A stretch of 64,000 nucleotides of DNA, taken from contig CM055312.2 in NCBI GenBank assembly GCA_029255685.2, positions 892,649 to 956,648 of the forward strand. Reading direction: 5' to 3'. Of the stretch, positions 11,463 through 22,600 are shown piece by piece (positions within the stretch are counted from its first letter, which is position 1; every line of letters starts with the position of its first letter). The position numbers were made by a program, and so were the translations under genes. Below the pieces are notes generated by a model that did not search any database, was not told where the DNA came from, and saw only the letters and a program-made list of their open reading frames with translations. Origin of the DNA: Silene conica (lineage: Eukaryota; Streptophyta; Magnoliopsida; Caryophyllales; Caryophyllaceae).

Positions 11463-12108
11463 GCTTTTTAAAAGACGCGATGAGAATTTGAAGTGACTGG
11501 GAGGGAGTATATTAATGAAAGAGAGAAGTATTGAACATGGCAACTTCGTCCTTAGGATATAAACAAGATTAAGGCCCTGTTCTTTCTGGCTTTTTAGAGC
11601 TGAACTGAACTGAGCTGAACTGAATGGGGCTGAACTGAACTGAACTGAACTGAACTGAGCTGAGCTGAACTGAATCGAGCTGAGCTGAACTGAACTGAGC
11701 TGAACTGAGCTGAGCTGAACTGAATCGAGCTGAGCTGAACTGAACTGAGAATGAAGCTGAAATTAATATAAATAAATTAAGTTTAATTAAAGTATACTAA
11801 CTAATAATAATAATATAAAAAAATGTTTGATTAATACAAATTTGTGATTTTTAAAAAAAAATTATATTAAAAAAATATTAATTTTTAAATATTTTTTTTT
11901 TGTAGTAAACTCTAGTGGACTTTGTTTTTTTTTCTTTTCTTGTGTTTTAAAATTAACAAAAGCAACATTTGAATATTTTACGTCTAATTAACATTAATTA
12001 TTTTTTTTATTATCTAAACATTTTAAGTCTAAATGTGGTAAATGTGGCATGTATTTCATTTTTTTTATTATCTAAACATTAATTATTTTTATATATAAAC
12101 ATTTATAG

Positions 12109-12596
12109 GTAAATATTATTTGGTGGATTCGGGATACCCAAATACACTTGGGTGTTTGTCTCCTATTAGCCATCCAAACGTGAAAAACCATGTGCCTGAA
12201 TATAAGCATGCACCTCCTAGCGGAATATTTGAACATTTTAATTATCGTCATTCATCTTTGAGGATGACGGTTGAAATGACGTTTGGTCAGCTGAAGAGGT
12301 GGAAGTTGTTAAAAAACATGCCACAAATGACAACGAAATATCAAATGTCAATTATCGTATCCGCTTTTACACTTCATAATTTCATTCAGATGCATAAACC
12401 TGGTATTCCAGTTATACAACATCAAAGTATTCAAGAAATAACATATTCAAACATGGATCATAAAGAACGGAAGAAATTCATGGACAAAGTTCGAAAAGAA
12501 TTGAAAAAAAAAGGGTGCAATATTGGTGTCCATAATAACCTCGAAGATGAAGCACATGAAGATGATAACAATAATAATCATAATAAGAATTATTAG
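12109..12596 (+). pseudogene. Harbinger transposase (DDE_Tnp_4), C-terminal exon only
   Basis: After a splice acceptor (TTTATAG) the frame reads GKYYLVDSGYPN, the start of the last conserved block of the DDE_Tnp_4 nuclease. FNYRHSSLR, EMTFGQLKRW and TLHNFI follow, all standard for the family's C-terminus, then an acidic, Asn-rich tail and a stop. The earlier exons with the first catalytic aspartates and the companion Myb-like gene are missing, so no active transposase can be made. An ATG at 12120 opens the same frame but begins inside the domain. Confidence 0.9.
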
Positions 12597-12625
12597 TTAA
12601 TAATAATAAATGGAATAAAACAAAT

Positions 12626-12671
12626 ATAATAATAACAATAATAATAATAATAATAATAACAAAAACAACAA

Positions 12672-12734
<63 letters not shown>

Positions 12735-12740
12735 TAATAA
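12626..12740. repeat. AAT/AAC trinucleotide microsatellite
   Basis: Runs of AAT and AAC/ACC triplets directly after the Harbinger transposase stop, still inside the element. Confidence 0.9.
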
Positions 12741-13177
12741 TAATGTGGGATGTACTTAATAAAGTCGAGCTGAACTGAAATAAAATGAATTAAATGAAAC
12801 TGAACTGAACTGAACTGAATGAAGCTGAGCTGAACTGAATTGAGCTGAACTGAACTGAACTGAACTGAATAAAGCTGAGCTGAACTGAACTGAGCTAAAC
12901 TGAACTGAACTGAACTGAATAGAGCTGAGCTGAACTGAAACGAGCTGAAAATAAGCCAGAAAGAACAAGGCCTAAGAACATTCATGCAAATCCGTACAAT
13001 TCCATAGAGCTCATGATTAATTAAGATACTTTTCTTACGTTGTAACTTGTAATCATCATCGAGATACTTAATTTGGAACATTACAAATGTATGTGTTTCT
13101 TTCTCGGACAAAATTCCACTAGGTAGAGTCAACATTACCTTAATCAAATAGTATGAGGCATATAGGCACTAGGCATA

Positions 13178-13178
13178 A

Positions 13179-13215
<37 letters not shown>

Positions 13216-13290
13216 TATGAATCGGGAACTTTTATTAAAAATAATGGAAAAATTACGGGTACCCGCAAAATTTGTGGGAACTTTTATTAC

Positions 13291-13321
<31 letters not shown>

Positions 13322-13474
13322 TGCTGACTAGGAGATTTGATCCTTCTGGAGGTATCATAAAACTCAATTTACGGGATTACCTCTCACTGAAAGACAAGAG
13401 AGATTCGAAATTAAAAAACTCAGATCTGCACTAGATTAAGAGCACTTGGTTATTATTATTATTATTATTATTAC

Positions 13475-13505
<31 letters not shown>
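13178..13505. repeat. Three ATT/TTA microsatellite tracts
   Basis: Trinucleotide runs at about 13178-13216, 13282-13321 and 13450-13505. Between the first two, the phrase GGGAACTTTTATTA occurs twice. Confidence 0.95.
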
Positions 13506-13599
13506 TGGACTGTTATATTGTACGAAAAATGCAAAGTGATCGGCCTTCCTCGAAATTGCAATACAGAGTTAACTTAACTCTATTCAATTGTGAAATTAA

Positions 13600-13787
13600 G
13601 GTTGTTTATTTCCTGTTTTTTTTTCCTTCTTTGTTTGGGCTCTCATTCAAGTCACGTCAACTCATTTCACTTCAATTCAACTCATATTAATTTAACTCGG
13701 CTTATTTTCAACTCAGATTTAGTTCAGCTCATTTAAACTCATTTCAGTTTTGTTTAACTTCTTTCAACTCAAAAGAACATAAGCCCA
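13600..13787. mobile_element. Probable decayed PIF-type MITE
   Basis: The interior is rich in TTCAGCTCATTTAAACTCA-type phrases and the right end reads AAAAGAACATAAGCCC, similar to the family end AAAAGAACAGGGCC. The left end is diverged and no clear target duplication is seen. Confidence 0.4.
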
Positions 13788-14048
13788 ATTAAATCCTATA
13801 ATAAGGGACAAAGGTAGTAATAAGAACCTTTATTTTGATTAAAAAAAATCCAACCCGCAAAGATGGAGTCCAATAATTAAAATTTGGGTGAAACTTATAA
13901 GTATAAGAAATTCATGCTCACCGATAATGGTTTTGTGAGGGTAAAACGGTGTGGAGATAGACCTAGCAAACAAATCAATTGGGCCGGTGTTTGGATCAAG
14001 TCAATTTTGAGTTGGCAGGAATTTGGGACCCGTCGATTTCGGCCCGAT

Positions 14049-14183
14049 TGTATCATTTCAAGTCAAATATTATTAAACTATTTATGAATAGTATCATTTC
14101 AAGTCAAATATTATAAATATTATTAAACTATTTATGAATAGTATCATTTCAAGTCAAATATTATTAAACTATTTATGAATAGT
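14049..14183. repeat. Short tandem repeat, three copies
   Basis: The unit GTATCATTTCAAGTCAAATA plus TTATTAAACTATTTATGAATA (about 42 bp) occurs three times; the middle copy is longer by about 9 bases. Confidence 0.9.
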
Positions 14184-14635
14184 ACGCATCAACTTGTAAC
14201 AATAAACATTCGAGTAGGGTCAAGGTCAAAGTCCGGTCTTGACTTAGAGTGTCGGAACAAGTATATTCGAGCTATCCTTCGGATCAAGTCAATTTTGCCA
14301 TATAGATTGTATTTCTTGGGCCATACATACACTAATAATTGCCATTGAATCTAACCGGCCCAATAATAAGCCTATTTATTTATTTTTTGTTTCTAGATTG
14401 CTTATATTTGAAAACAGTAGGACATAGTCACATACCCCGAGGGTTTACCCAGTGCGCATCGAAAGTAACAGCTGCAGGTTCACTCGGCACAAAAAAAACG
14501 ACACTATTACATTTCTGACTGTTGAAACTCATGTAGTTTTGAACTATAAAGTGGATACTTTAAACAAGTATTGCACAATAGTATAGTACTACTTGAGATT
14601 GTCACTACATTACCTTCAATCAAACATGTATGCAC

Positions 14636-17600
14636 TTAACGCCTTCGAAATATGAGAGGAGCACCGTATTGTGGGTTAAGCGTAATAAGGCCAGACGGAG
14701 CATGTGTATAACTTGGTGAGAATTCGAAAGTAAAGCGCTGCAATATCATAGCTACTGCCATCTTAGACTCGGTTAGTGCAAAGTTTTGGCCGATGCAAAT
14801 CCTTGGCCCCCATCCGAAGGGGAAGAACGCAACATTACCCTTAGTTGCCTTCACTACCCCTTCTGCAAATCTATCTGGTCTAAACTCATCCGCGTCCTCA
14901 CCCCATACTTTGGGATCACGGTTAGCTTGGATTGTCAGTAATGAAATTCCGACACCAGATGGTATCACTATGTTTCCAATCTTTGCTTCGCCATTGAATA
15001 GTCTTCGGGTGGTCGTGATCACTGGAGGGTACAATCTCAGAACTTCGTTGAGTATCATTGTAACCTATTGTATACGGAAAAGAACACGTCAATCAGCGAC
15101 ACTAGCAAATCAATTTTATTTGATTACACCATTTTATTCAAATGATTATTAACGTAAACACAATTAGACTTTGTTCTTTCTAACTTAATTTCAGCTCATT
15201 TCAGTTTTGTTTAGCTATATTCCTTTAAGTTCTATTTACGTTAAATCAATTATGTTTAGTTAATCTATTCACAAAATTAACTTTTAATTCAACTAAATTC
15301 ATTTCAGCTCAGTTCCACTCAATTTAAATTCAATTAAGTTCTACTCCATTTAATTCAATTCTATTCATTTCCGAAAAGAACAGGGCCTTAGTATCACAAT
15401 TTTGACATGTAGGTAGCATGGAAGTTCGACCATAAGGACATCATACAAATCTTCGTTCCTACTTATGCAAGCATATATATATAAAGTTTGAGGCTTTTTA
15501 ACTATATTACTCAGGCTAGACTATACGGGCGTGAGATTGAGTCCAATGTGCTATTTAGCGAAGACGTTCTCGTGTTCAACCTAGAATGACGTGTCAAAGT
15601 GTCACACCAACTCAACTAAAGTAAGGCTGGTATGAGAAAATATAGGCGCGAAAGAAAGGGTAACACTTACAATCTTGAGACGGTTTATGGCATCATAATT
15701 AGTAGGTTCTTCCATCCCGAAAGTAGCCAAAACTTCTTCTCGAGCTCTGGTTTGCCAGTCTTGATGCTTACACAGCATAATCATAGTCCACACAAGTAAT
15801 ACTGCGGTCGTCTCATGTCCGGCTAAGAAGAAGAGCTTACATTCATCAATAAGATCCTGGAAACTCATAATTAATTGCTTGCTTTTACCGCCGCCCTCAA
15901 GTAAACTCTCCTTGTAATTGGAATCCATTAGCAACCCCAACAAATCATCCTTTGCTGCTTCTCCGGCTTCCATGGCTTTCTTCCTGTTTTGAATCACGTT
16001 TTCGAGTAGTCTTTGTATCTCGTTGTTCACTTCCTTCATCTTCTTGTTTCCCTCTGTTGGTAGATATCTATAATACAATCATATGTGATCGAAAATTAAT
16101 GCATTGCACAAAAAATATTTCCAACATATATATCGGCAAAAAATAAGCCCAAGTCGGCTTAATTTCAGCTCGTTTCATTTCTGCTTAACGCTATTTAGTA
16201 GATTTCAATTTAGTTTCATACGGTTCAGTTCAAGTAATCTCTTCACAAATTAGCTGTTACTTTAACTTTATTCAGTTTAGTTTCATACGGTTCTATTCAA
16301 TTAAGTTCATTTCAGCTTAGCTCAGCTCTATTAAGTTCAATTCAGCTGAAAAGAACAAGCCCCTTGAAGGCTTTGGGGTGATTTTTCGACTAGTGCCCTT
16401 AATTGATCACCTCATTGCTTTCACAAAAGTTGATATGACTATATGAAACGGTATTATATCTGCGCGAGAAGCCAAAACATCAAATTGCAACGCTACTGTG
16501 CCGTAGTGATGGTTGTTGTAGCCCGAGATTATGGGGTCAAAGAGAGGAACTTACGAATATCCAGGAATATAAGAGTACTTGAGCAGGGTTAAGACAAGCT
16601 CTTTCTGGACCGTTAGGAGCTCAAAAATCCGTCTTCCATCGCCATAAATGCTGCCAAACGCCGCCCTTGAGATAGCATCTCCGGTTAAACTAGTAAGATC
16701 CGGCCATACATCTATCTCAACAGATCCATTTTCAGGGACTTTCTTCTCCCATTGTTTGACCACTCCCGCAATGCTCTCGCGGAATGCAGGAATCATAAGC
16801 TACAAATTGTGTTCAGGTTTTAGTAAGTCATCAGAGCACAAGAGATGTAAAAGCATGCAAAGGCTAAGCAATTTGAATACCTTGAGCTTTTCGACATGAA
16901 AAGCAGGGTTAATAAGACGGCGATGCTTAGCCCATTTGTCGCCTTCGTAGCTAACAAGACCAGTAGCAAGTTTAGCAGTCAAAGGGTTAGTTCTGGGCTT
17001 CTGAAACTCGTGCATCCGATTGAAAGCTTCCCTTACTAACTCTGGTTCACCAATGTGTACAGTCGGCACTGGCCCCATCCACATGAAACAATTGGTACCT
17101 GCACCCCCATTGTTTACAGAGAAGTTGGTAACTGAATTAAAATAGAAAACCCAACAAATGACAGCCCCCACCCATGTTAACCCAAGATGCACGCCTAAGA
17201 TGCAGCCGTGCAGGCCTAAGTGACCCAATTGGCGGCTCTAATCATTGAAAACGGACACTATTCGTTACGACATTCAAAATGAAAAGGTAAAAATATAGTT
17301 GTGTGGGCATGATCCTGGCTGCTTTGATAGTGAGAGAATTCTTCTACAACTGATCCACTAAACTTTGATGTAATATTAGTATATATATATAAGTGTTTTT
17401 TCCGATTAATGAGGTGATGGTTCACCCATCACCCATCACCCTTTCAATCCGCCCATGGTCACAAGTTGAAGACAGATAGTGCTAATCTCACATGATATGA
17501 GTGACACTTGCCCTTCCATTTACTTGTAATATCCGTCACAAGCAAAACTCTTTAATAGTTGAATTCGTTTGATAGGCAAAATGGATACTCTCGGTCTCAA

Positions 17601-18577
17601 CTCTCGGTCTCAACCAAGAGATGTTAGGATTAAGGCTTTGTTCTTTCAAGCTTAATACTCCTACCCAAGATAAGTGTCCCAATTACTGGTGAGTTGAACA
17701 TTTATAGATTGTGTATTTTGGGTAGGGTAAGGGTATTTAGATTGGAGAGAAGGTATTATATTGGGTTAGGGGTGGGTGGTTAATAAATATAAATAGTAAA
17801 GGGTAAAAAGGTAATAAAACGGTTCAAATAGTACACAACGCGACACTTTGACGAATAAAGAAAAATGAAGAACGGGACACTTATCTTGAGTTGGAGGGAG
17901 TATCTAGGTTCAATCAAACTTAACTTTTAATTCAAATACAATGACTCTACATCAATTTGACTCAATTAGTTCAATTCACCTCCCTTCGGCCCTAGTACAT
18001 TTAATTCAATTCAGCTTACTTCGGCCGAAAAGAACAAAACCTAAATTCACTTCAACCGGATCCCTCTCAATTTAGTTCAATTAAACTCTACCCCAATTAA
18101 TTCAATTCAGCTCGTTTCAGCCGAAAAGAACAGGACCTAAATGTAGCAATCTCATGAATTATGACAGAGGACTATCCATCTCCAGCTCGGATAGTGTCCG
18201 TCTTCAACGAGAATTACGAAAAAAAATGGAGGGAATGGAAGAAGATAAAACAAAGAGATGATGAAAAGCAATAAAAACTCACCGTATTTGTCGAGGAGTT
18301 GACTCAAAAAAGGATTAATACGAGGAAAATAATCATGATTAAACGGCATAGACATAGGTTTAGACAAAGCTTGACTACGCAACAAAGAACTTTCCTTCAT
18401 ATCTCCAAATAAAAACTTGTAAGAATTTCCTTGAATCCCTTGTTTTCTAAGGCATTCTTCAAGCCTTTTTGGTTCAAACCAAACCCATTTCATCGTATTT
18501 ACTACCCATTTTATTATTATTATTATTATGCTTGCAATTCCAACTGCAATATAAGGTATATACCCCTTATTCATCAT
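14636..18577 (-). CDS. CYP72A: Cytochrome P450, CYP72A subfamily, five exons
   Basis: Minus-strand exons 18577-18283, 17098-16881, 16799-16555, 16067-15671 and 15064-14636 splice in phase to about 527 aa, normal for CYP72A. An N-terminal membrane anchor (about residues 6-26) is followed by a basic/aromatic segment. The I-helix oxygen-binding motif AGHETT is at about 335-340, ExxR at E392/R395, the PERF-type FRPDRF at about 446-451, and the heme loop FPFGWGPRICIG has the ligand Cys475. CYP72A enzymes are ER-bound mono-oxygenases acting on triterpenoids, secoiridoids or gibberellins; the substrate cannot be read from sequence. The first of two adjacent Met codons is used. All motifs are intact, so I expect a working gene. 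Introns 1, 3 and 4 carry MITEs of one family. Confidence 0.93.
15167..15387. mobile_element. PIF/Harbinger-type MITE in P450 intron 4
   Basis: 221 bp. The right end AAAAGAACAGGGCC followed by TTA is perfect for the family; the left end (GACTTTGTTCTTTC after TTA) has drifted. The interior has TTAATTTCAGCTCATTTCAG. Target duplication TTA at 15164-15166 and 15388-15390. Confidence 0.85.
16146..16363. mobile_element. PIF/Harbinger-type MITE in P450 intron 3
   Basis: The interior GGCTTAATTTCAGCTCGTTT and right end GAAAAGAACAAGCCCC match the family. The left terminus is damaged by a small deletion, so exact limits and target duplication are unclear. Confidence 0.7.
17634..18137. mobile_element. 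PIF/Harbinger-type MITE in P450 intron 1, split by a Stowaway element
   Basis: The left end GGCTTTGTTCTTTCAAGCTT and right end GAAAAGAACAGGACC (complement GGTCCTGTTCTTTTC) are family termini, flanked by TAA at 17631-17633 and 18138-18140. The 243-bp Stowaway element 17658-17900 is inserted near the left end. An internal end-like phrase (GAAAAGAACAAAACC at about 18026) suggests a partial internal duplication. Confidence 0.85.
17658..17900. mobile_element. Stowaway-type (Tc1/mariner) MITE nested in a PIF-type MITE
   Basis: Inverted ends: left CTCCTACCCAAGATAAGTGTCCC-type, right complement CTCCCTCCAACTCAAGATAAG. TA target duplication at 17656-17657 and 17901-17902. No coding capacity. Confidence 0.85.
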
Positions 18578-18851
18578 GCTGCTGCTGCTGCTTCTTTTTC
18601 TGGGGAAGAAGTAATATTTGGTGTGTTTTGTTGAAGAAGAAGAAGAGTGTGTTTATTATTGTTGTATTTGAATGGTGAGACTGGTAGTGTTAAAATGTGG
18701 TGATGGTGATGCTCATCGTGGTTCTCGGGGTACACGTGGTAGCATTTGTTCATTTCTGTAAGTGCTCGAGGAACTCGTGCTCACTCCATCACCAGTTTAC
18801 TGCATAATTTAGTGTTTCAACTCCACACAATCATTCAGATAAGATATTACA

Positions 18852-19035
18852 GTCTTGCTTGCGACGGGTCGTTATTTGTGACGGATATTTTGTGAGATAA
18901 AATGGGTAGAAAATGAGTTAGTGGAGAAAGGGGACCACATGAATAGTGTTGGAGAGAGAGAAAAAGTGGGTATTTTGTGAGAGAAAACGATATCCGTCAC
19001 AAGCTTACGACGGATAGTGCCGTTGCAAATAAGAA
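18852..19035. mobile_element. MITE with GACGGGT/CCGTCACAAGC ends
   Basis: The left arm GTCTTGCTTGCGACGGGTCG followed by TTATTTGTGACGGATAT is roughly inverted in the right arm GATATCCGTCACAAGCTTAC. The interior GGGGACCACATGAATAG recurs in a second, truncated copy at 54793-54888. Superfamily not certain. Confidence 0.7.
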
Positions 19036-19089
19036 TTTGTTTATTACATAACCTTGTATTACATAATAAATTAATGGAAATATGACAAA

Positions 19090-19831
19090 TTACTACCTAA
19101 TAAGTTCAAAAAATTGTATATTACTACCTAATATAATTAATTTTGCAACTTACTACCTAAAATCACACAACATTAATCAGCTTGCTACTTTTTGACGGAA
19201 ACCGAACTTAAGTTAGTTTTAAATGTTCGGAATAAGTTAAATAACGATTTTACCCTTTCTTAATAAAACATCTTCAACTCTCTCCATCCCCCGATTAAAC
19301 TCCATGATTCTGGTTCAACATTCAAATCAATCTCTTTATTATCACTTTCTTCTATCATTCTCTCCATTATTCGAACAACTTTTTTTTCCTGAATTTATCA
19401 ATTTCACCCAAAAAAGCAACCAACTTTCTTCTTCCCCCAATTAGACCCTTGAAAACATGTTACCACCGGAAAATTTTGAAGATTTAGGGAGAAATTTGGG
19501 ATTTATTGATGAAAATAAAACAAGATTGATGAAAATCTGGGGGGAAATGGGTTCTATTCGATGAAATAGAACGAGATTGATGAAAGGAGAAATGAGTTTT
19601 GTTGAAATAGGAAGGTGTTTTAATGGAGGAAGGAGAGGGGAAGAGTAATATGGGTATTAAATTAGGATTAAAATTTAAACGGGACGAAATAAATTGATTT
19701 CCGTCATTTTTTTAGCAATTTCCGTCATTTTGGTAGTAATCGTGTCAGTTTTTATATACTAGGTAGTTATTTGAATAATTGAACATATTAGGTAGTAAGA
19801 TGCAAAATTTTAGACTTATTAGGTAGTAATA
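19090..19831. mobile_element. Non-coding element with triple-box inverted termini
   Basis: Each end carries three spaced copies of TTACTACCTAATA or a close variant, in inverted orientation between the ends (left 19090-19160, right about 19755-19831). About 740 bp, no reading frame. Probably a non-autonomous DNA transposon; exact termini uncertain. Confidence 0.6.
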
Positions 19832-19979
19832 TGCTAAACAGCTTAAATTAATTAATAACCCACTACAAAACAAACTACGGGAGTTAAGGTAAGATTACTA
19901 TTATAGTCTTAACTCTCTTAATACATGACTTTGTTAAGTTATAAGACTCCCTTAAAAGTTAAAACTACGAATCATTTAT

Positions 19980-20312
19980 CTAAGTAGTGCAGATACTTCT
20001 CTTAATTAGCCGTCCGTGTCCGACACTCGAACACCTGATACTCGTTGGATACATGGCTAAACATATTATAGTTAGACGAGAAATAAATTTTTTAAAAAGA
20101 TCGATTAGAAGATGAGTTTTGGTGGGAAAATGGGAATTAGTTATAGTAAATGACCAACTGTACGTTTACTTGGCTAGATTAGCCTCAAATACATGATAAA
20201 AATAAAATTATACGTTATTTATAACCATAAAATATATATTTTATTATATTTAAATGACGTGTCCCGTGTCCTAAATTTCATGGGATGTCGTGTCCGTTTT
20301 GGTGCTACCTAG
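19980..20312. mobile_element. Dispersed inverted-repeat element, copy 1 of 2
   Basis: About 333 bp, alignable along its length with 57432-57790. Shared phrases include ACATGGCTAAACATATTATA, GATCGATTAGAAGATGAG and TTATACGTTATTTATAACCA. It ends GGTGCTACCTAG, the complement of the other copy's left end CTAGGTAGCA. The left end of this copy is degraded. Confidence 0.75.
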
Positions 20313-21279
20313 TAATCTATCAAAGTTTTAAGTTGAGTCGTGTATTTTCAATGAGTGGATTATATGTGTGATTGTGATGTAAAAAAGTAGAGTCTGAGAT
20401 AGGTCTGACGAATAATGTTTAAAGTCTGAGGTAGGACTGAGTGTGACATAGACTCGTATATTACATATAACATACATAAAACTTTGATAAATAGGTTTTT
20501 ACACTCCTAGACTTACATGTTTACGAAGCAAACTTGACTAATTCTCGTTTAGTTGATTGCTCAACTCGATGTAAATGAAGATGCCCTTGAAAAAAAGGAA
20601 ATAAAAAGCAACTGATTTTTAGAATTGATTAAGTTAGTGGTCAAATTGGTCGGTCAAATGCAACGTGAATGATACTCATAAGAGTAGACCATGCATGTAG
20701 GCGTCGAAAGCAATAACACAGTGTTAGAATGCAAAGAGAGAAGAAAAGTGGCGGTCACTCGCTTGAGAAATATGTGGGGTGGAGGCCTCTATTTATACTA
20801 ATCACGTGTATGGAGTTCTGAAAGGATCAAAACACAATAGGATTTGGGAAGATTTGGAGTTTGGTGGAACCAGCTCGAGGAAGGGGCGGAGTTTAGAGTG
20901 GTTCCTCTCTTAAAGAGGTGTTTCTCCTCAGCTAGATCTTTTTAGGCGTTTTTGAGAGTTTCGAACGGAATTGACTTTTCTATTTCGTTAAACGTGATAT
21001 TTTTCAAGATAAAAAAATTCCTGGTACTTTTTAAAGAGTTCTAGAAATAACCCGACTCCTATTTGAGATGGTTTTTCATAAAATGGAAACGGTTTTAGAA
21101 CATAAAAACGGTTTTTGACCCAAACTCCAAATGTACTCTAATTACTGTCAAACGACCGTATTGGCACGTAGATGACAACAAATGGGTTGACACGACTGTT
21201 TGAGCAATTATTTTATCGATGAACTAATGAAATATAATATTGTTTCGTATATTGAACATGCAGCCCAATCATCCTTAGG

Positions 21280-22600
21280 TGTTTGGCGAAGGGTGTAGAA
21301 ATGAGGTATCTACACCATGTCAATTTATTGTTCTTTTCACTCTCTCCTCATCAAGTAACAATAGTGCCTCTCACCCGCGTTTATCTCCCACTAGTTGCAC
21401 TACCTAACTTACTTGGTCTTCTATTACTAGTGGCATATCCTTCAACAATTGTTTCCACGTGCTACCCTCACTCAACCACTTCTCCCCCCACCATTTGCCC
21501 TTTACTATCACGCACCCCCACCACCAGTCGCATCAACTAAAAGATGTACCACCCTCCACGACATGTTGTATACTCTCCATAATCTCCCCTATGTCAGTAC
21601 GCCTCCCCTCCCTTTCGTTATCTCCGCTGTCACATATTAATTCCACGTCATCCCCTGCCTTACCCTTTTTCCTATTTCGCCCATTTGTAGATATATTGGC
21701 CAGTGCGATTTTTTAATTTGCAGCTTTACAATCATCTCCTTCTCACTTTGCTTATATTCTGCCTCAAACTCTTCCCTCAAATCTCTACCCCACATAGCCC
21801 CTTTATCGACCTTATTTTCACAACCTTTCAGAATGAAGCTTGTAGCTCTTCACCATAACGCAATTCCCCCTCCTCATACGAATAACCATCATCACAGTCC
21901 TAATCCTCTCCATGTCCCAACACCCCACATCCATAGCAAATCATTGATTGTCGTTCATATTTACAACAAACGACAAAATATTGCCATTAGGCATCCGAAC
22001 TTCAACCAATCGCTTTAGTGGTTTACTAATATCATTTAAAACCCGTATCCAAATGACCAAACAACCTTTTTCATCTCTGGAAACGGGCCGGGGCTTCATC
22101 CATCACAATAAACTACCTAGATATGCTTTAACCGTTGCAGATTTTTTGTATTCGTTTGACATCTGAGAGAGAGATCATAGATACGTGCCCAAAGGGGAAG
22201 CTGATATAACAAAGTATCTATCATCTTCCCTTTTGTACAAGGTTTGTTAAAACACCATGCAAATTTGTCAAAGTGTCGTGGTTGTCCGTCATGCACCTTA
22301 ACAAATCACGCATATTGTCAAAGCGATATATAAACATCTTCTCCCTCGCACCCAACACGTTTCTAATCACTTTACCCTTATGTTAAGATTCCATAATCTA
22401 ATCACCATATCGATCGTCGCTTGTACGTTAATCGTTCTTGATGTCCATATACGACCAATAAGCATGAATAATGACTTTGCTTCCTCAGCTTCCGCCCCCA
22501 ACCTTCCAATAAAAGACACCCTCGACATCATTCACCCCATCATCCCCTTCTCTTTACTGCAACATCCCCTTCCCCCCGCTCTCTCCATTCACTACCTAGA
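21280..22600 (-). pseudogene. DUF4283 / zinc-knuckle protein relic (LINE ORF1-like)
   Basis: Reading the minus strand from about 22560 downwards gives pieces of a DUF4283 protein (REKMFIYRFDNMRDLL, AWCFNKPC, PLWARIYDL), then a CCHC-like knuckle, ICYGCGVLGHG (about 21945-21911), then low-complexity sequence. At least two frame changes and several stops break it. Such proteins are common in plant genomes as parts or descendants of non-LTR retrotransposons. No reverse transcriptase is adjacent. Confidence 0.7.

Larger units (their letters stand above)
9315..11569. other. Intergenic region, no gene recognised
   Basis: AT-rich. It holds a perfect 11-bp-arm hairpin (9454-9480), a small inverted-repeat element (9555-9738), a local duplication (10231-10440 / 10487-10721) and a split repeat (11186-11462). 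The stretch around 10020-10200 resembles a plant 5' leader with a possible splice donor, but no coding sequence follows. Confidence 0.6.
11573..12972 (+). mobile_element. PIF/Harbinger DNA transposon, deletion derivative
   Basis: 1400 bp. The left end GGCCCTGTTCTTTCTGGCTT and right end (complement GGCCTTGTTCTTTCTGGCTT) are near-perfect inverted repeats. They are flanked by the 3-bp duplication TAA (11570-11572 and 12973-12975), the target size and sequence expected of PIF/Harbinger. Arrays of GAGCTGAACTGAACTGA units fill both ends (about 11598-11750 and 12768-12955), in the same rather than inverted orientation. The interior keeps only the last transposase exon (12109-12596). Confidence 0.93.
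12976..14635. other. Intergenic region downstream of the P450 gene
   Basis: No gene recognised. It contains three ATT/TTA microsatellites, a possible decayed PIF-type MITE (about 13600-13787) and a short tandem repeat (14049-14183). The last part, about 14480-14635, probably includes the P450 3' untranslated region. Confidence 0.6.

Noticed and set aside
12593..13147. Open frame rich in Phe-Ser-Ser-Val-Gln repeats on the minus strand
   Set aside because: It is only the translation of the TGAACTGAACTGA array and AAT microsatellite of the Harbinger element.
13153..13434. Frame with poly-isoleucine and poly-tyrosine runs
   Set aside because: Produced by the ATT/TTA microsatellites; no domain or codon structure.
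21283..21716. Overlapping plus-strand frames rich in Pro, Ser and His
   Set aside because: They are shadows of the low-complexity minus-strand tail of the DUF4283 relic.
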